Assembly (NCBI RefSeq): GCF_003589595.1
Contig: NW_020653726.1
Span: 12,453,807-12,517,806, forward strand
Source of the DNA: Hyposmocoma kahamanoa
Taxonomy: Eukaryota; Arthropoda; Insecta; Lepidoptera; Cosmopterigidae
Length of the DNA: 64,000 nt
Direction: 5' to 3'
Shown: piece by piece, positions 1 through 11,400 of the stretch
How the letters are laid out: the number at the start of each line of letters is the position of its first letter
How positions within the stretch are numbered: position 1 is the stretch's first letter
Notes under the pieces: model-generated
The model's database searches: none
Told to the model about the DNA's origin: nothing
What the model saw: the letters and a program-made list of their open reading frames with translations, nothing else
Program-made: the position numbers and the translations under genes

Positions 1-1212
1 TAATATATATATATCTCTCTAAATATATAATAAAGTAGGAGTAAGTTCAGGCACGTCGACTACTAAGTTGTATTGAACTTGAGATCATCGAAACTTCGCA
101 AATTGTGTTTTCTGTCTCTTTGAGGAAGAACTTTTTAAAGAAGAAGCAAATGCACTGGTCCACTGTGTACGATACTTTTTTTATGTAACCATCAAGTCCT
201 GACGTCCGAACTTTTATAAATAGAAATAAATGAGTGTAAATATAGTATTGTTTAACTGCTAACGGGCATCGGCGACAACTCCATCGTGTCAAATCAATGC
301 ACTGTAATATTAAAAACAGTATTTTAAGAAAAGACTGCACCAAGATTTTTTCGGACTTTTTCTAGTTTTCAGGTTAACATAAAAAGACGCACGTAACTTA
401 TTTGTATGTACATTAGTACAATAAGCTATTTAATAAAAAGACTAATAAATTAGTTTGGCATTGATAGCAGCTGATAGGATTCTTGTTGTAATGAAATTAC
501 AAAATACTTGAGTGGGACTTACAGTGTTTTCGTTTCACACGTAGACTGATGGGTATTTGAAGCATCATCAGAAGCCCTTAGACGTCGGTGTCTTCTTATA
601 GTCAGATAACACTCTAGTGTATTTGTTTTCCTAATCAACAAAAAAACCAACATGAAATAACCATAATTACTCAAGCCGCAAAGTAAGGTACGTGAGATTA
701 AAGTAAAAATGCAAATAAATGCCACAAATAAACTGCAAATAAGTCTGGCTTTGTAATGGAGGGTAAAAATAAAATGAATCATTCTGTGACGTAAAAGATA
801 TATTAAGGTCACACTGGCGTGGCTTTACGTACGTACGTACACTTTACGGCGTAAAGTAAGTAAGGTCACAGTTGATTCTAATAAGGAGTGGCAATTCCTC
901 CTCGTGCCTTAATAATGTGGATTGTTTTTAATTATTGATTGGATCTATTTATGCCCAAGCAGCACACCCATATCTAAATATATACTATAGGATATCTAAT
1001 AGAATTTAATTCGATTGAATATTTTAAGAGTTCAAATTCCCTCAAGACATCTCGAAGAAGGATTCTAGATAATTTGAAGTAAAGGTGGGCACAACTTTAT
1101 TAGTAGATCACAAGAGTGCTTTGAGAAACTATCTGTAGGTAGTGTTAAGAGTGATTCTTATCTTTTTTCTCAAGTAACCCTTCTAGAATGCTACAAGACC
1201 ATTTGTAGAATG
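1..1212. other. AT-rich non-coding DNA
   Basis: I see no convincing gene here. The open frames are short, lysine/isoleucine-rich and unlike known domains. A short palindromic stretch around 825-860 (ACTTTACGGCGTAAAGT) is the only local structure. If the Ig-like gene at 5460 is real, this could be one of its upstream introns or intergenic DNA. Confidence 0.5.
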
Positions 1213-1490
1213 TAGACAGTTTTTATTTAGTCTTGTAGACAGTTTTTAGATAATTTATAGTCTATGATAGTTTTCTTAGTAATGCTATTTTAAAACCAAA
1301 ATACTAAAGCGTTACAAACATAAGTTGCAATTCTCTTAATACTAATAGACAGTTTTTATTTAATGTTGTAGTTTTTATTATATATATTTGTTTAGTTTAT
1401 AGTCTATGATAGTTTTCTTAGTAATGCTATTTTAAAACCAAAATACTAACGCGTTACAAATATAAGACAATTGCGTCTTAATACCAATAG
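1213..1490. repeat. Two-copy tandem duplication, unit about 140 bp
   Basis: The block beginning TAGACAGTTTTTATTTA at 1213 is repeated at 1346, and the internal segment TCTATGATAGTTTTCTTAG occurs at 1261 and again at 1403. The copies are nearly identical over the stretch that ends in ...CGTTACAAA, so the duplication is fairly recent. Spacing differs slightly (133 versus 142 bp) because of an AT-rich insertion in the second copy. Confidence 0.75.
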
Positions 1491-2290
1491 ATTTCAAGTT
1501 TAATGGCTTACAAAATATAAACTATCAAAATTGCAACATGGCGAAATTAGATATAATATTTCTGACTTTTTCGCGCAATGTTTAATCGATCAGAAAGCGC
1601 AAATTGACTTGCGACTTTAAATACATTGTGAAAAGCGATGTAACACCTGCCATAAAAATAATGCGCTCGCTAAATTTTAAATATTTATGTATAAAATATA
1701 AACTTAATGAAAATACAGTTATCGATTTTCGGTTTTAAATATTTATAAAAAGCGTAAATATACAAAATAACACAAAACAAACAATTTCCAAGAAGTTCTA
1801 GGCTTCTTCGAGCTAATTTCACTTAGATTTACTTTTTAAAAAGAAAAGAAATTTTTCTCGGTTACTTCATAGTCATTCTTTAAAAATAAAAATGGCGATA
1901 AGAATTTAAAACTTTTTCACAACACAGTTGGGAGCATTTTGTCTATAGCTTTATCTATAGAAAAACTTTAGAATACGAAAAGATTATTTTTACTTGCTTT
2001 AGTGTAATAGATCTTAGAAGAATATTCACTCCTATTACGTTTTTATTTAATAAAACTTTCATTACAAAATTGAGGTTATTTCTTCGCGCCATCCACATTT
2101 CACACAATGATTTCATTGTGTTCTATTGATAGACGGCACAATACACATACACAACATTGAAGTACACTAGTTTACGCGCTTATTTCAATTGTTTTTATCA
2201 TTTCACAACACGGAATTACTTCACAATTTTTATTTATTTGTCAACAAACGAAGCCATGACCGGCTCGCGCGCGAATTACGACTATTGTAT
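1491..2290. other. AT-rich non-coding DNA
   Basis: Nothing that looks coding, RNA-like or transposon-derived was recognised in this stretch. Confidence 0.4.
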
Positions 2291-2291
2291 C

Positions 2292-2578
2292 CAGCGTTGC
2301 CAATTTGTGGGAAATTGGGGATTTTGACTAGATTGGGAATTTTGTGGGTATTGGCGCTATGTGAGGAAAATGTGGGGATTCTAACTTTTTTTCATTTTGT
2401 TTAATCTATCAATTTTAATTTTTATATTTATATATAATTATTATATATGTATTTCTAATAAATAATGAAAACTCGAGATGTGGGGAATTCGTGGGGAATG
2501 TGAACTTTGCTCTTCCCAAATTTGGGGATTTTGACCGTGATTTTTGGGGATTTTGAACAATTGGCATTGGCAACGCTG
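2292..2578. mobile_element. Small non-autonomous DNA transposon (MITE), 13-bp TIRs
   Basis: A 287-bp element is bounded by the perfect 13-bp terminal inverted repeats CAGCGTTGCCAAT (2292-2304) and ATTGGCAACGCTG (2566-2578). The interior repeats the word GGGGATTTTGA several times and codes for nothing. ATC flanks both ends, which may be a 3-bp target duplication. The CAG...CTG ends recall hAT or P-type elements, but I see no 8-bp duplication, so the superfamily is open. Confidence 0.65.
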
Positions 2579-3171
2579 ATCGAATGATGTTACTTAATAT
2601 CCAAGGTTCACCATCTCCACCAGATCTTTTAATATTCTTTATTAATATAAACCCTAATTGTAGTATTTTTTTAAATAAAATCTACTGAAGACGCGCTATA
2701 ACGTGTTTGTCATAAGTAAAAACACTACGGAATGTCTATAAATTAAATATATTTAGAATAAACTTAAGAACACTAGTTTTTAGAGTATTAATAGACTGTA
2801 CTATGGATGTGTATGGTACAATTTTACTAAAAATAATGAGTTGTTATACAGATGAACTTAAAATAAGGACTAAAAGAGTAAATCTTAAGAGAGATTGCAC
2901 TTAATTAAGTTGTTTGGTATTAAGTAGGTTTTAAAATTTTGTCTTGAGTGAAACAAGTCTATACGAACAATTTCTTTTTCCTAAAACCATTTATAGAGAA
3001 CTATTATCTAAATGTATACCATATTAAGACTGTTTATAGATATAACAGTTTTAAGGCGTACAAAATGTGTTTCTTGGGTGGGACAAACAACCTATAATAA
3101 CAACCTTACCCCTTCAGTGGCAGCCTCCAGTGGGCGTGGAGACTTTAATAAAATCCAGAAGATTTTTTGAC

Positions 3172-3194
3172 ATACACACACACACACACACACA
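3172..3194. repeat. (CA)n microsatellite
   Basis: About eleven CA dinucleotides in an uninterrupted run. Confidence 0.9.
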
Positions 3195-3851
3195 TACTCT
3201 GACTTCTAAGGTACAAATTTTCTTAGTTTACGAGCCAAGGAATCGTTTAATTGTTATGAAGAACTGTACCTACCGCTATGTACCAATGAATGTTATTTTT
3301 CGTGAATATATAGTATATAATTATTATATCATCACCGTTCCTCCTTCGTTCGTCTAGAAAGTCCGGAATACTCCATCCTTATATCTGTGATGTACTTACC
3401 ACTCATTTGCACGCAGCGCTTTGCTTTCTCCTTCCTAATGAATACAGCAAAAGAATGAAATACTTACACTAAGAGCGTGTGATTTTCCTGAAAAGTACAT
3501 TTTAGTGATATTCAACTTTAAAGTGAATAGATTTTTTTTCTGTAAGTACCAACGGAAAAACCAAAACTAAACCAAATATAAAACTCTGTCAATGTGACAG
3601 GTGAGATACTGTCCTAGCTACTGTTTGTCAAAAAGGCGATAACGGTAGTAAAGCAATTGGAACTTTAAAGTCAATAAATTTAAAAGTAATTTGTATTCGT
3701 TAAAAAGTCCTTCATCTACTAAGAATACTAACATCAACGGTAACATTGCCTATATAAAAGGAACCGACAAAGGATTTCCTCTCTTAGCTATAACGGCGCT
3801 AAGATAGGTCGGGTTTCGTAAGTCAGCGTGTCTAAATCACGTGAAATCATG

Positions 3852-3852
<1 letters not shown>

Positions 3853-3891
<39 letters not shown>
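3853..3891. repeat. (TA)n microsatellite
   Basis: About nineteen TA dinucleotides in an uninterrupted run. Confidence 0.9.
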
Positions 3892-3894
<3 letters not shown>

Positions 3895-3957
3895 TTATCT
3901 AGCTATATTATATATTTATTATATTGTTAGTTGGTAAAATGTGCAATGACTAGTTTT

Positions 3958-4175
3958 TTTTTATGATACCAAGATGGACGGGGCGAACAAGTCTTGCACC
4001 TGACGGTAAGCGACACGTCTGTCCATAGCAATTGTAGTTCCGCTCAGTGCTTTAAATCGTAAACATCTGAGGAGCACTGCTACTGCATCCGTCACCTTGA
4101 GACATAAGTAGAAAAGTCTCGTGTGTATGTAATTTCACCAGCTCCGTTATCCTTCAAAACCGAAACGCAGTAACC
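3958..4175 (-). repeat. Repeat A copy (high-copy SINE/LINE-like retroposon), minus strand
   Basis: Repeat A is the most frequent dispersed family in the window. In the plus sense it runs from AAAGAGTTCGTCCAGGGAAG through TTTCTGCCGCCAAGCAG and GTGACGGGCACAGTGGCAG to CGACTTGTTCGTCCCGTCAC, then a tail like TATTATAAAAAAA, about 320 bp. Copies vary at the left end but usually share the A-rich right end, as expected of 5'-truncated retroposons. This copy is inverted and diverged: it starts with poly-T at 3958 and ends near the counterpart of TTCCGGTTTTGAAGG. Confidence 0.75.
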
Positions 4176-4194
4176 CAGAGCGAATTCTTCCACT

Positions 4195-4390
4195 ACATTA
4201 TAATCTTTAGTAACGTACACACTCAACATTGCCCCGCACCTACGGAAACCCAGTGTCGCGGGTGTCATGGACACACACTTAAACAACCACAAGTTACACC
4301 CAAACTCACGAGAGAAATAAATGTAGGCCATACAAATTTTTCTCCCGGCCCGTGAATCGAGTCTGGGACCTTCGGCCACAGAGCCAGTTT
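4195..4390 (-). mobile_element. tRNA-derived SINE (family S2), minus strand, diverged
   Basis: Read on the minus strand this matches the SINE at 36455-36640: a degraded tRNA-like head (positions 4390-4340), then a body containing GGCCTACATTTATTTCTC and ACACTGGGTTTCCGTAG, ending near AATGTTGAGTGTGTACG. It has lost a clean B box, so it is probably inactive. Confidence 0.55.
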
Positions 4391-4809
4391 CACTAGGAGC
4401 TCTATTGCTACAAAATTTTTATTATCAATGTACTTTGATTGTTATTAACAACAAAAATTTGGAAATTACTAAACATTACTTTAAGAATGTTTGTTCATCA
4501 CGCTGATTTTATGCCTTCTCGGGCAGGAACATAGTACGTACGTTTGGTTTTAACACGGCAAACTAATTTTATATACAGAGAACGCTTGCCTCTTACGGAT
4601 ATCCTAGATTAAATCCTCACCAGAATGCCTACACCACTGAATTATTTCCGAAGCCACCGTGGTGGATTGTGTAGAATAATACGGTCGCCATCAACTTATT
4701 ATCACATTATACTACACTTCGTATCACAACTAACAAAATTAGAAGTGATTATCATATTGTCCACCTGCACCAAGGTGACTTACTGTTAGCCATAATTTTA
4801 AACGTCTCA

Positions 4810-5274
4810 ATGGAGAAGACCCGTACCTAACGTGGGGCCTCGTAAAAGTTCATAACCATAATAATAGCCATGATATGTATAACCAATATCGTTAAGTAAT
4901 ACTCCATTATTCACTGAATGTGTTACCAAATCATCATCATCATCATAGCCGTCCCCTTTCACTCTTTGCGATCTTGTGCCCAACTCATCCAGTCCAAACC
5001 TCTGTGTCGTCGGATGTCGTCCATCCAGCGCTTCGGTGGTCTGCCTGATGTCCGCTCTGGGTCTCCACTCAAGTACTCGCCTTGTCGAGCACCTCTCATC
5101 CATTATCGTGCCCCGCCATGACATCTTTAAGTTTGACCCTATTTTAGGTCCAAGCGTTGCTTTTTCAGTCTCCCAGGGTAACTCCGAGCATTGCTCTCTC
5201 CGTGCCCCTCTGCGTGACTCAAAACTTCTCGGCGGACTTCTTTGTAAAATGATTTCCGTACCAAAGCCGAGCAA
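4810..5274 (-). pseudogene. RTE-type LINE, 3' end of reverse-transcriptase ORF, broken
   Basis: On the minus strand the frames contain pieces typical of the C-terminal tail of RTE-clade LINE polyproteins in insects, in particular VLEWRPR near 5060-5080 and a run similar to the segment preceding it (around 5120-5220). The frame is shifted between these blocks. A (GAT)n tail at about 4931-4947 lies at the 3' side, matching the trinucleotide tails of RTE elements. The plus-strand frames at 4918-5350 are shadows. Family recognition is from memory of conserved motifs, not a search. Confidence 0.55.
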
Positions 5275-5459
5275 GAGCCTAACATACTGCTCGAAGACTT
5301 TAACTTTGAGATCTAGGGGTATTTTACCACGTAGCGTTAGTTGCAGTTAGTAGACACCGACTACAGCCCACGCCTGAGCGATCCACTTCCGCTGTTTACC
5401 AAATAAAATACAGTTAACGGAACTAACCTCGAATTAAAGCAATAAACAATTATCAACAG

Positions 5460-8400
5460 GTCGACGAGAGGCTTACCATCCCGCACGGAACAACAACAGC
5501 TCACCGCGCCCATCACGGTATGCAGCTTTCCGTGACCAGCTCATCGCTACATTTCCCCCTGTCATCATTAACGCTCTTCCCGAACCAGACTGTGGATATC
5601 ACCTGCCTAAGCACTATACCAAGCTATCCCAGCAACGGAGAGGGATTTGCTGATGTACAGAACCATACAATTTCTGGTAAGTACGCTTAGCGACGTCATG
5701 TTCTTATTTTTATATTTGAAACTAAATGGCATTGGAATTCTTTGTGCCAACGACAAAGTAAAAGGTTAAGAAACAAACGGGAAAGGAAACAAAAAGGAAT
5801 GAATACATTAAGTAATACCATAGACTCAAGCGGACAAGAAACAAGACCGAGTAGTCGGGTGGTTGGTACCCATTGGTACAGCAGATTTTTTTTAATATTT
5901 TTTTATAAAATCAAGTGACAGGACGAACAAGTCATGTCGCCTGTCCACAACAGTTTCATTGTCACTCAGAGCTTTAAATCGCAAAGATCTGAAGGGTACT
6001 GCCGCTGCGCCTGTCACCCTGAGACATAAGTTGACAAGTCCCATCAAATGTCGCAACGAGTACCAACTAGCTATTTTTATACATTAGCAGTATAAAATAA
6101 ATATGCGTAGAATCTGGTATCGAATTATTTGCAAAGTATTGTCATTTTGATCACAATAAAATATAATTGATAGCAATGTATTTTATTGTGATAAAATTGG
6201 CGATACTTAAGGCACAAGCCTTGAATCTGTCTTTGTCCATTGAATATAAATATCCTCTGTTTGTATGTAAAACCACATAAGTGACATTTTCCACAAAAAG
6301 CCTTTAATTTATATAGCGATGGTAAGAAAATCACTATCTTTCTGCACGTGAAACTCAATAACAAAAAAACTATATACTTAATAAGAGTTTTATCTGCTAA
6401 AAGATGGTGAATTTCTTACCGTCCTCTTTCACTCTTTGCAACTTACAATTATATGGACGTCGGGTCCGCGTTAAAAAGTGTCCGAACTTATAGGGCGTTA
6501 AAATCGTATACAGAGCGTCATTCACGCTTTAGTCTTCGTTTGTTCGACTGACAGCGAAGCAAGCAAAATTAGACAGTACTGCGATGGCATTACAATTTAA
6601 ATTCAACGTTTTAGCTTTTTCATATTCCTTTACATGTCACTACGTTTAAATAGATTGACTTGGGACATTTTTTTCGTGGTTTTTGTATTAGACCCGTCGT
6701 CCATTTATTTGTAAGTCAATGCCATTAGTACATAATTTGGAGATTTTTTGTGGAAAATGTCCCACTCACGTTCCATCACGTTATTTATATCAATCTCGCC
6801 TGACCTGTATGACACATTGATTTTTAATCCTGACATGCAGGTCGGGAACTTGCCCTCGGTCTTATATTTTACATCTAACTTGTAAAGTGGTAGTAAATTA
6901 TTTTCTAGGTCGTTCGTTCATAATCGTTTAAAAATTATGAGAATGGTTTTTTAGAATAACTACTATGCATATAAATAACTGATGTAACTAGAAAAGAAAT
7001 TACTGGGCGATAAAAAGGATTGTACCTATTTATTAAAATAAATAATAACACGGTAAAAGGCACGTACGTTCTGTTCTTTGTTCATCACAATAAAGCATTC
7101 ATTTTATTTACCATGTGTACATTCTGAAAATTACTTTAATGTTGTATTCGATATACACAGACCGGCACATTTACCGGAACAAAAAATGTGAGATTAAAAT
7201 AGTAACGTTTATATGTGGGGTCGGGCGCGGCCTGGGGCGCGTGTTCGAGTTCAGTTTATGGGTGCGCTCAAGCTCTTCGATGGCACAGCAGTTAGTACTA
7301 CGGGCACTTGATGAGGAGTTCGATTCCTGATTTGGGCCAATTTAAGAAACAAACATTAAATTTCTAAGTTGGTTTTTGTCTGAGTATTCTGGGTTATCGT
7401 TATTTCGGTGTTCATAATACAGGAAATTCGGCAGTGGTTTGGCATATTTTCCCCCTAAATACTTCTCTTTGGCATAGCTTTCAAGAAAATGGAATCTAAT
7501 AGAGAGACGGTCGAGATACAACAACGCTATAATAAGTATCTCATTTCAACGACATTGCGAAGTATGCCTTACATTGTTACAATTGTGAGTTCTTATACTC
7601 ATAATCTATTACGCCTCCGTATATTATCTCCATCGCGATAGCATGTGTACGCTTCGGGCTTCGCCCGCCGCGGACCTCGGCCTCCGGTCTCGGCACTTAT
7701 CACTTTGTTTTAAAAAATTCTAAATCTAAAAAATATCTTTAATGGCGGCCATATTTGAAAATTGCAAAAATATTTTTTTACTACTAATTTTTATCAAAGA
7801 TTCTTAAAAATATTTTTGCCAAATTTCAGTCCAAGCATAGCAAGTTTTTTCAACAGCCATTTACATAAATTATTACGGTTATATCGTAAAACGGCGGAAA
7901 CAAAATTTTCAGTTGAATTAGAAAAAAAAATTATCTACCGCCAAAACAGTTTGTATGGCAGCCATATTGAAAAATGGCCAAAAATAAATTTTGACCTCTA
8001 ATTATTATTAAACACTCCTAGAGACCCCGACATGTCCATTTTCAATCGAATTAGAGCAAATTTTTATCTGCCGCTAAAAACGTTTGTATGGCAGCCATAT
8101 TGAAAAAAGGCGAAAAATAAATTTTGACCATAAATTATTATCAAACACCTATAGAGACCCCTACATACCGATTTTCAGTCGAATTATAGCTGATTTTTAT
8201 AAACTTGTATGGCGGCCATATTGAAAAATAGCGAAAAACTAATGTTAATCACAAATTGTTATCAAGCACTCCTAGAAACCCTAATAAGCCAATTTTCAAA
8301 GGTATCTGAGCAAATTTTTTTCTGCCGCCAACGAACGCTTCTATGACGGCGATATTTGAAAATGGCGAAAAACAAATTTTGACTAGAAATCACCATCCGG

Positions 8401-11400
8401 CTTTTTTTTAAATTATTTCTATAGGCCTCTACATCCCAATTTTCAGCTGGATCGAAGCAAGTTTTTCTTCGGCCGCCATTTTGAATCCGCCATTTTGAAT
8501 TTTTTAAATCCAAACAGTTGACCAATTTTACCCTCTATGACATTCCTTCGAGCACCTCCTACCTATCTCTAATAGTTTCCGTTATAGAAGACCTTGAAAC
8601 TTGTATGGCGGCATTCTTGTTTATTTGAATTTCGAACATTTTTTACTTCCGGCGGAAATCGACCAGGATGTACCTCATAAAAGTGCACAAATATCCCCTC
8701 CAGATATTACAGATTTTACAGGCCGGTGATCAGTCTTTCATATTTTCCACATTCAGATCTACTCATATTCGATTCTTTGCTTTGGAACCTATCCGCGTAC
8801 AACGGTATAAATATCTTTTTTCCACCATATCGGGAAGTATGCGTTCTATTTCCATCAGTGAGTAAGAACTTATAGCTTTATACCTATATATATACCTATT
8901 ATATTATACTATTATATTATACTATATATACCTATATATAATATAATATAATATAATGCTAAAATAACATTTAAAATCGATCCTACACAGCCTTACTCAA
9001 CCTTTATTGAAAAAAAAAACTAAATTAAACAAAATGCAATTTTTCAGATGTTGTGACAAAACAGAAATACCTGAAAACTTAGCAATTTAATATTGATTAA
9101 ATCAAACTCTAATAAATAAAAACAACCTATTTCAACTTAAGTTTACGAAATTTACAAGAACACAAAAGCAATCTCCAACCACTCGACAACCTTGTATTAG
9201 TAGGAAACTAAAACAAATTAATGAAAAAATTACTGTCAAAAAATGTTTTGTTTTCAAACTTGAATAAGAAGCAAAATAACCGACCACACTTTTTTAAAAA
9301 CACTGCATTATTTTGAGAGTTTTGTTAGTGTCCCGGTAAATGTGCCAGTATAAATGTGGATTTGCTTTGATGTAGAAGTATAATCATCTAGACATATAAT
9401 TTACCCCGTAAATGACATTCGTATTGTTCTGTGTATTTCTATTGCGTTTTCTGTCTGGGCTAAAGCTACTCGTTTTTCAAAAAAATGTTTCGTAAAATTT
9501 TGGAGTCATTAGTCGTGCCTATAAACACATCTGCGTTTATTAATTATTTCTTGTTAACAAAACTCTGTTTAGGATATTATTTCGATATAAGCAAATCTCA
9601 AGTTTATAACACTATCATTAGATTTTACTGCGTGTCCTTCAGTAGTTTAGCAATCGCTATCATATTAAATGCGTATTTCGTCCAACAAGAAAGTTTCAAA
9701 CCAAATTATTTGGTTTTCACGAGTCAATATGTATTTGGAATTACTGCAAGTCATTTTCACAATCAAAAGTATTTTTTCAAATTTTGCTCCACTTTGAATG
9801 CAATTAATACATCTGTGGGCGCGGAAAAATGTATCATGAGTCACGTCACTAAATTCGTAGTATTGTTAATACTTCTTGTATATTCCACTTTGTTCATACT
9901 AACAATTATTGGGTTGGGTTTCAACTTGCTGACACTTATCTATTTTCTTTGCATTATATCGTGTTGCTTAGAGTATGCACTAGTCACGTTGATTTTTGAT
10001 TTGTTACGTCAAAGAAAGTCATTATTATCGAATTATGCAAAAAAACTGGACGATTATGACGTTTGTGATGATGAAAAGTTGAGGATCTTAAAAAAAATAT
10101 TGTTCAGTCACAAGAACTTGCTGACAAACTTACAACAGAATACAAAGTTTGCAAAACCATTGGTAAGCTTGTGAACCTGTGGGTTACATAAGAGAAATAT
10201 ATTTTATGATGATATAATAAAATTGTTTAATAATAATAAATTCAATTTTAGATACTGTTTCAAGTTATCACCGTGTTAAGCGTAGTCATTCAGGAATTAA
10301 GTGGTGAAAAAGATGAATACGTTAGTAAAAGCGTGAGTACTCCAATAAATATGATTCTTATGGTTTTTTGTTGGTGAATCTTGTAACCAAAAATATCACA
10401 ATCAATATCAGTCAGGTGGGGTAAGAAGAACACCGGAAGAAGAGGGACTTGAGCCTCAAATCATAATCTAAAGAGTTTTAGCACTGTAGTCTCTCAGTCG
10501 ATAAAACAGACAAAGAATTTAGTTTAAACGATTTTAAAGAGATATCGCTACGATGCTCTAATCCAAAACCCGGAAAAAACAAATTTGACAGTTGAGAAAT
10601 CTTGAGAACACGAGGTATACATTACCTTTATAAGAAATACAATTACTGTCCCTCTCACCCCATCGTTTGAGGAAGAGAAACGTTAGCATAATTTGCACAT
10701 TTTGGGCAACACATCTTAAATATTGAATTTAGCGTAATAATTGTTAAAATATGTAAAGCTGAAGACACGTGTACTTCGAAAGTCTTAAAGACTAATCACA
10801 AAGATTATCTGTTCTTCCAAGATACTTGACTCAAATTAAAGTATGTTTCTCTTACACCACCTGATTAAATAGAATTTTGGAGGAGACCTTGGAAGTCCTA
10901 AGGCCTTAGCGCAGTAAGTTGAATTTTATTATCGCCACTAAAAATTGCAGGTAATTACGCGGATATATACAGATGATATCTTTTTCAGATAAAATACTGT
11001 ATTATGTATTTGCCTATTGGATTTTAACAGTTGTTATCTTTCTGTCTGAACACTTTCCGAAGCACATGTCAAGACACACTCATGAATGATGATCTACTGT
11101 ACATGCAGAGTTATTTGTAAAATACTAAGAATCTCGGAGGACTATATCACTAACATCATAAAACAACAACTTTTATTCCATGACTTTTTACAAAACAATA
11201 AATTTAATTGTATAAAATTTTGTTGTATTGTGTGACACTTTTTAGATCTGCATTTGAAAGGAAGGTATTAAGTTGAAACGTGCAAGCATCCTCCCCGACG
11301 ACTCCCGCCCCCGCACCTGCGTTTCGCATCGAACTGGTTAAATACCAGCAAGCACTTTCTTTTGTTACTGCATCGAGTTATCACTACTGATCGAATAATC

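Larger units (their letters stand above)
2579..3957. other. AT-rich DNA with microsatellites
   Basis: No gene was recognised. A (CA)n tract lies at 3172-3194 and a (TA)n tract of about 39 bp at 3853-3891. The open frame crossing the CA tract encodes a His-Thr run only because of the microsatellite. Confidence 0.5.

Noticed and set aside
3067..3357. 96-codon open frame with a His-Thr run
   Set aside because: The run comes from the CA microsatellite; no signal, domain or splice support.
4918..5350. Plus-strand open frames over the RTE tail
   Set aside because: Shadows of the minus-strand LINE remnant; no start, splice or domain evidence.
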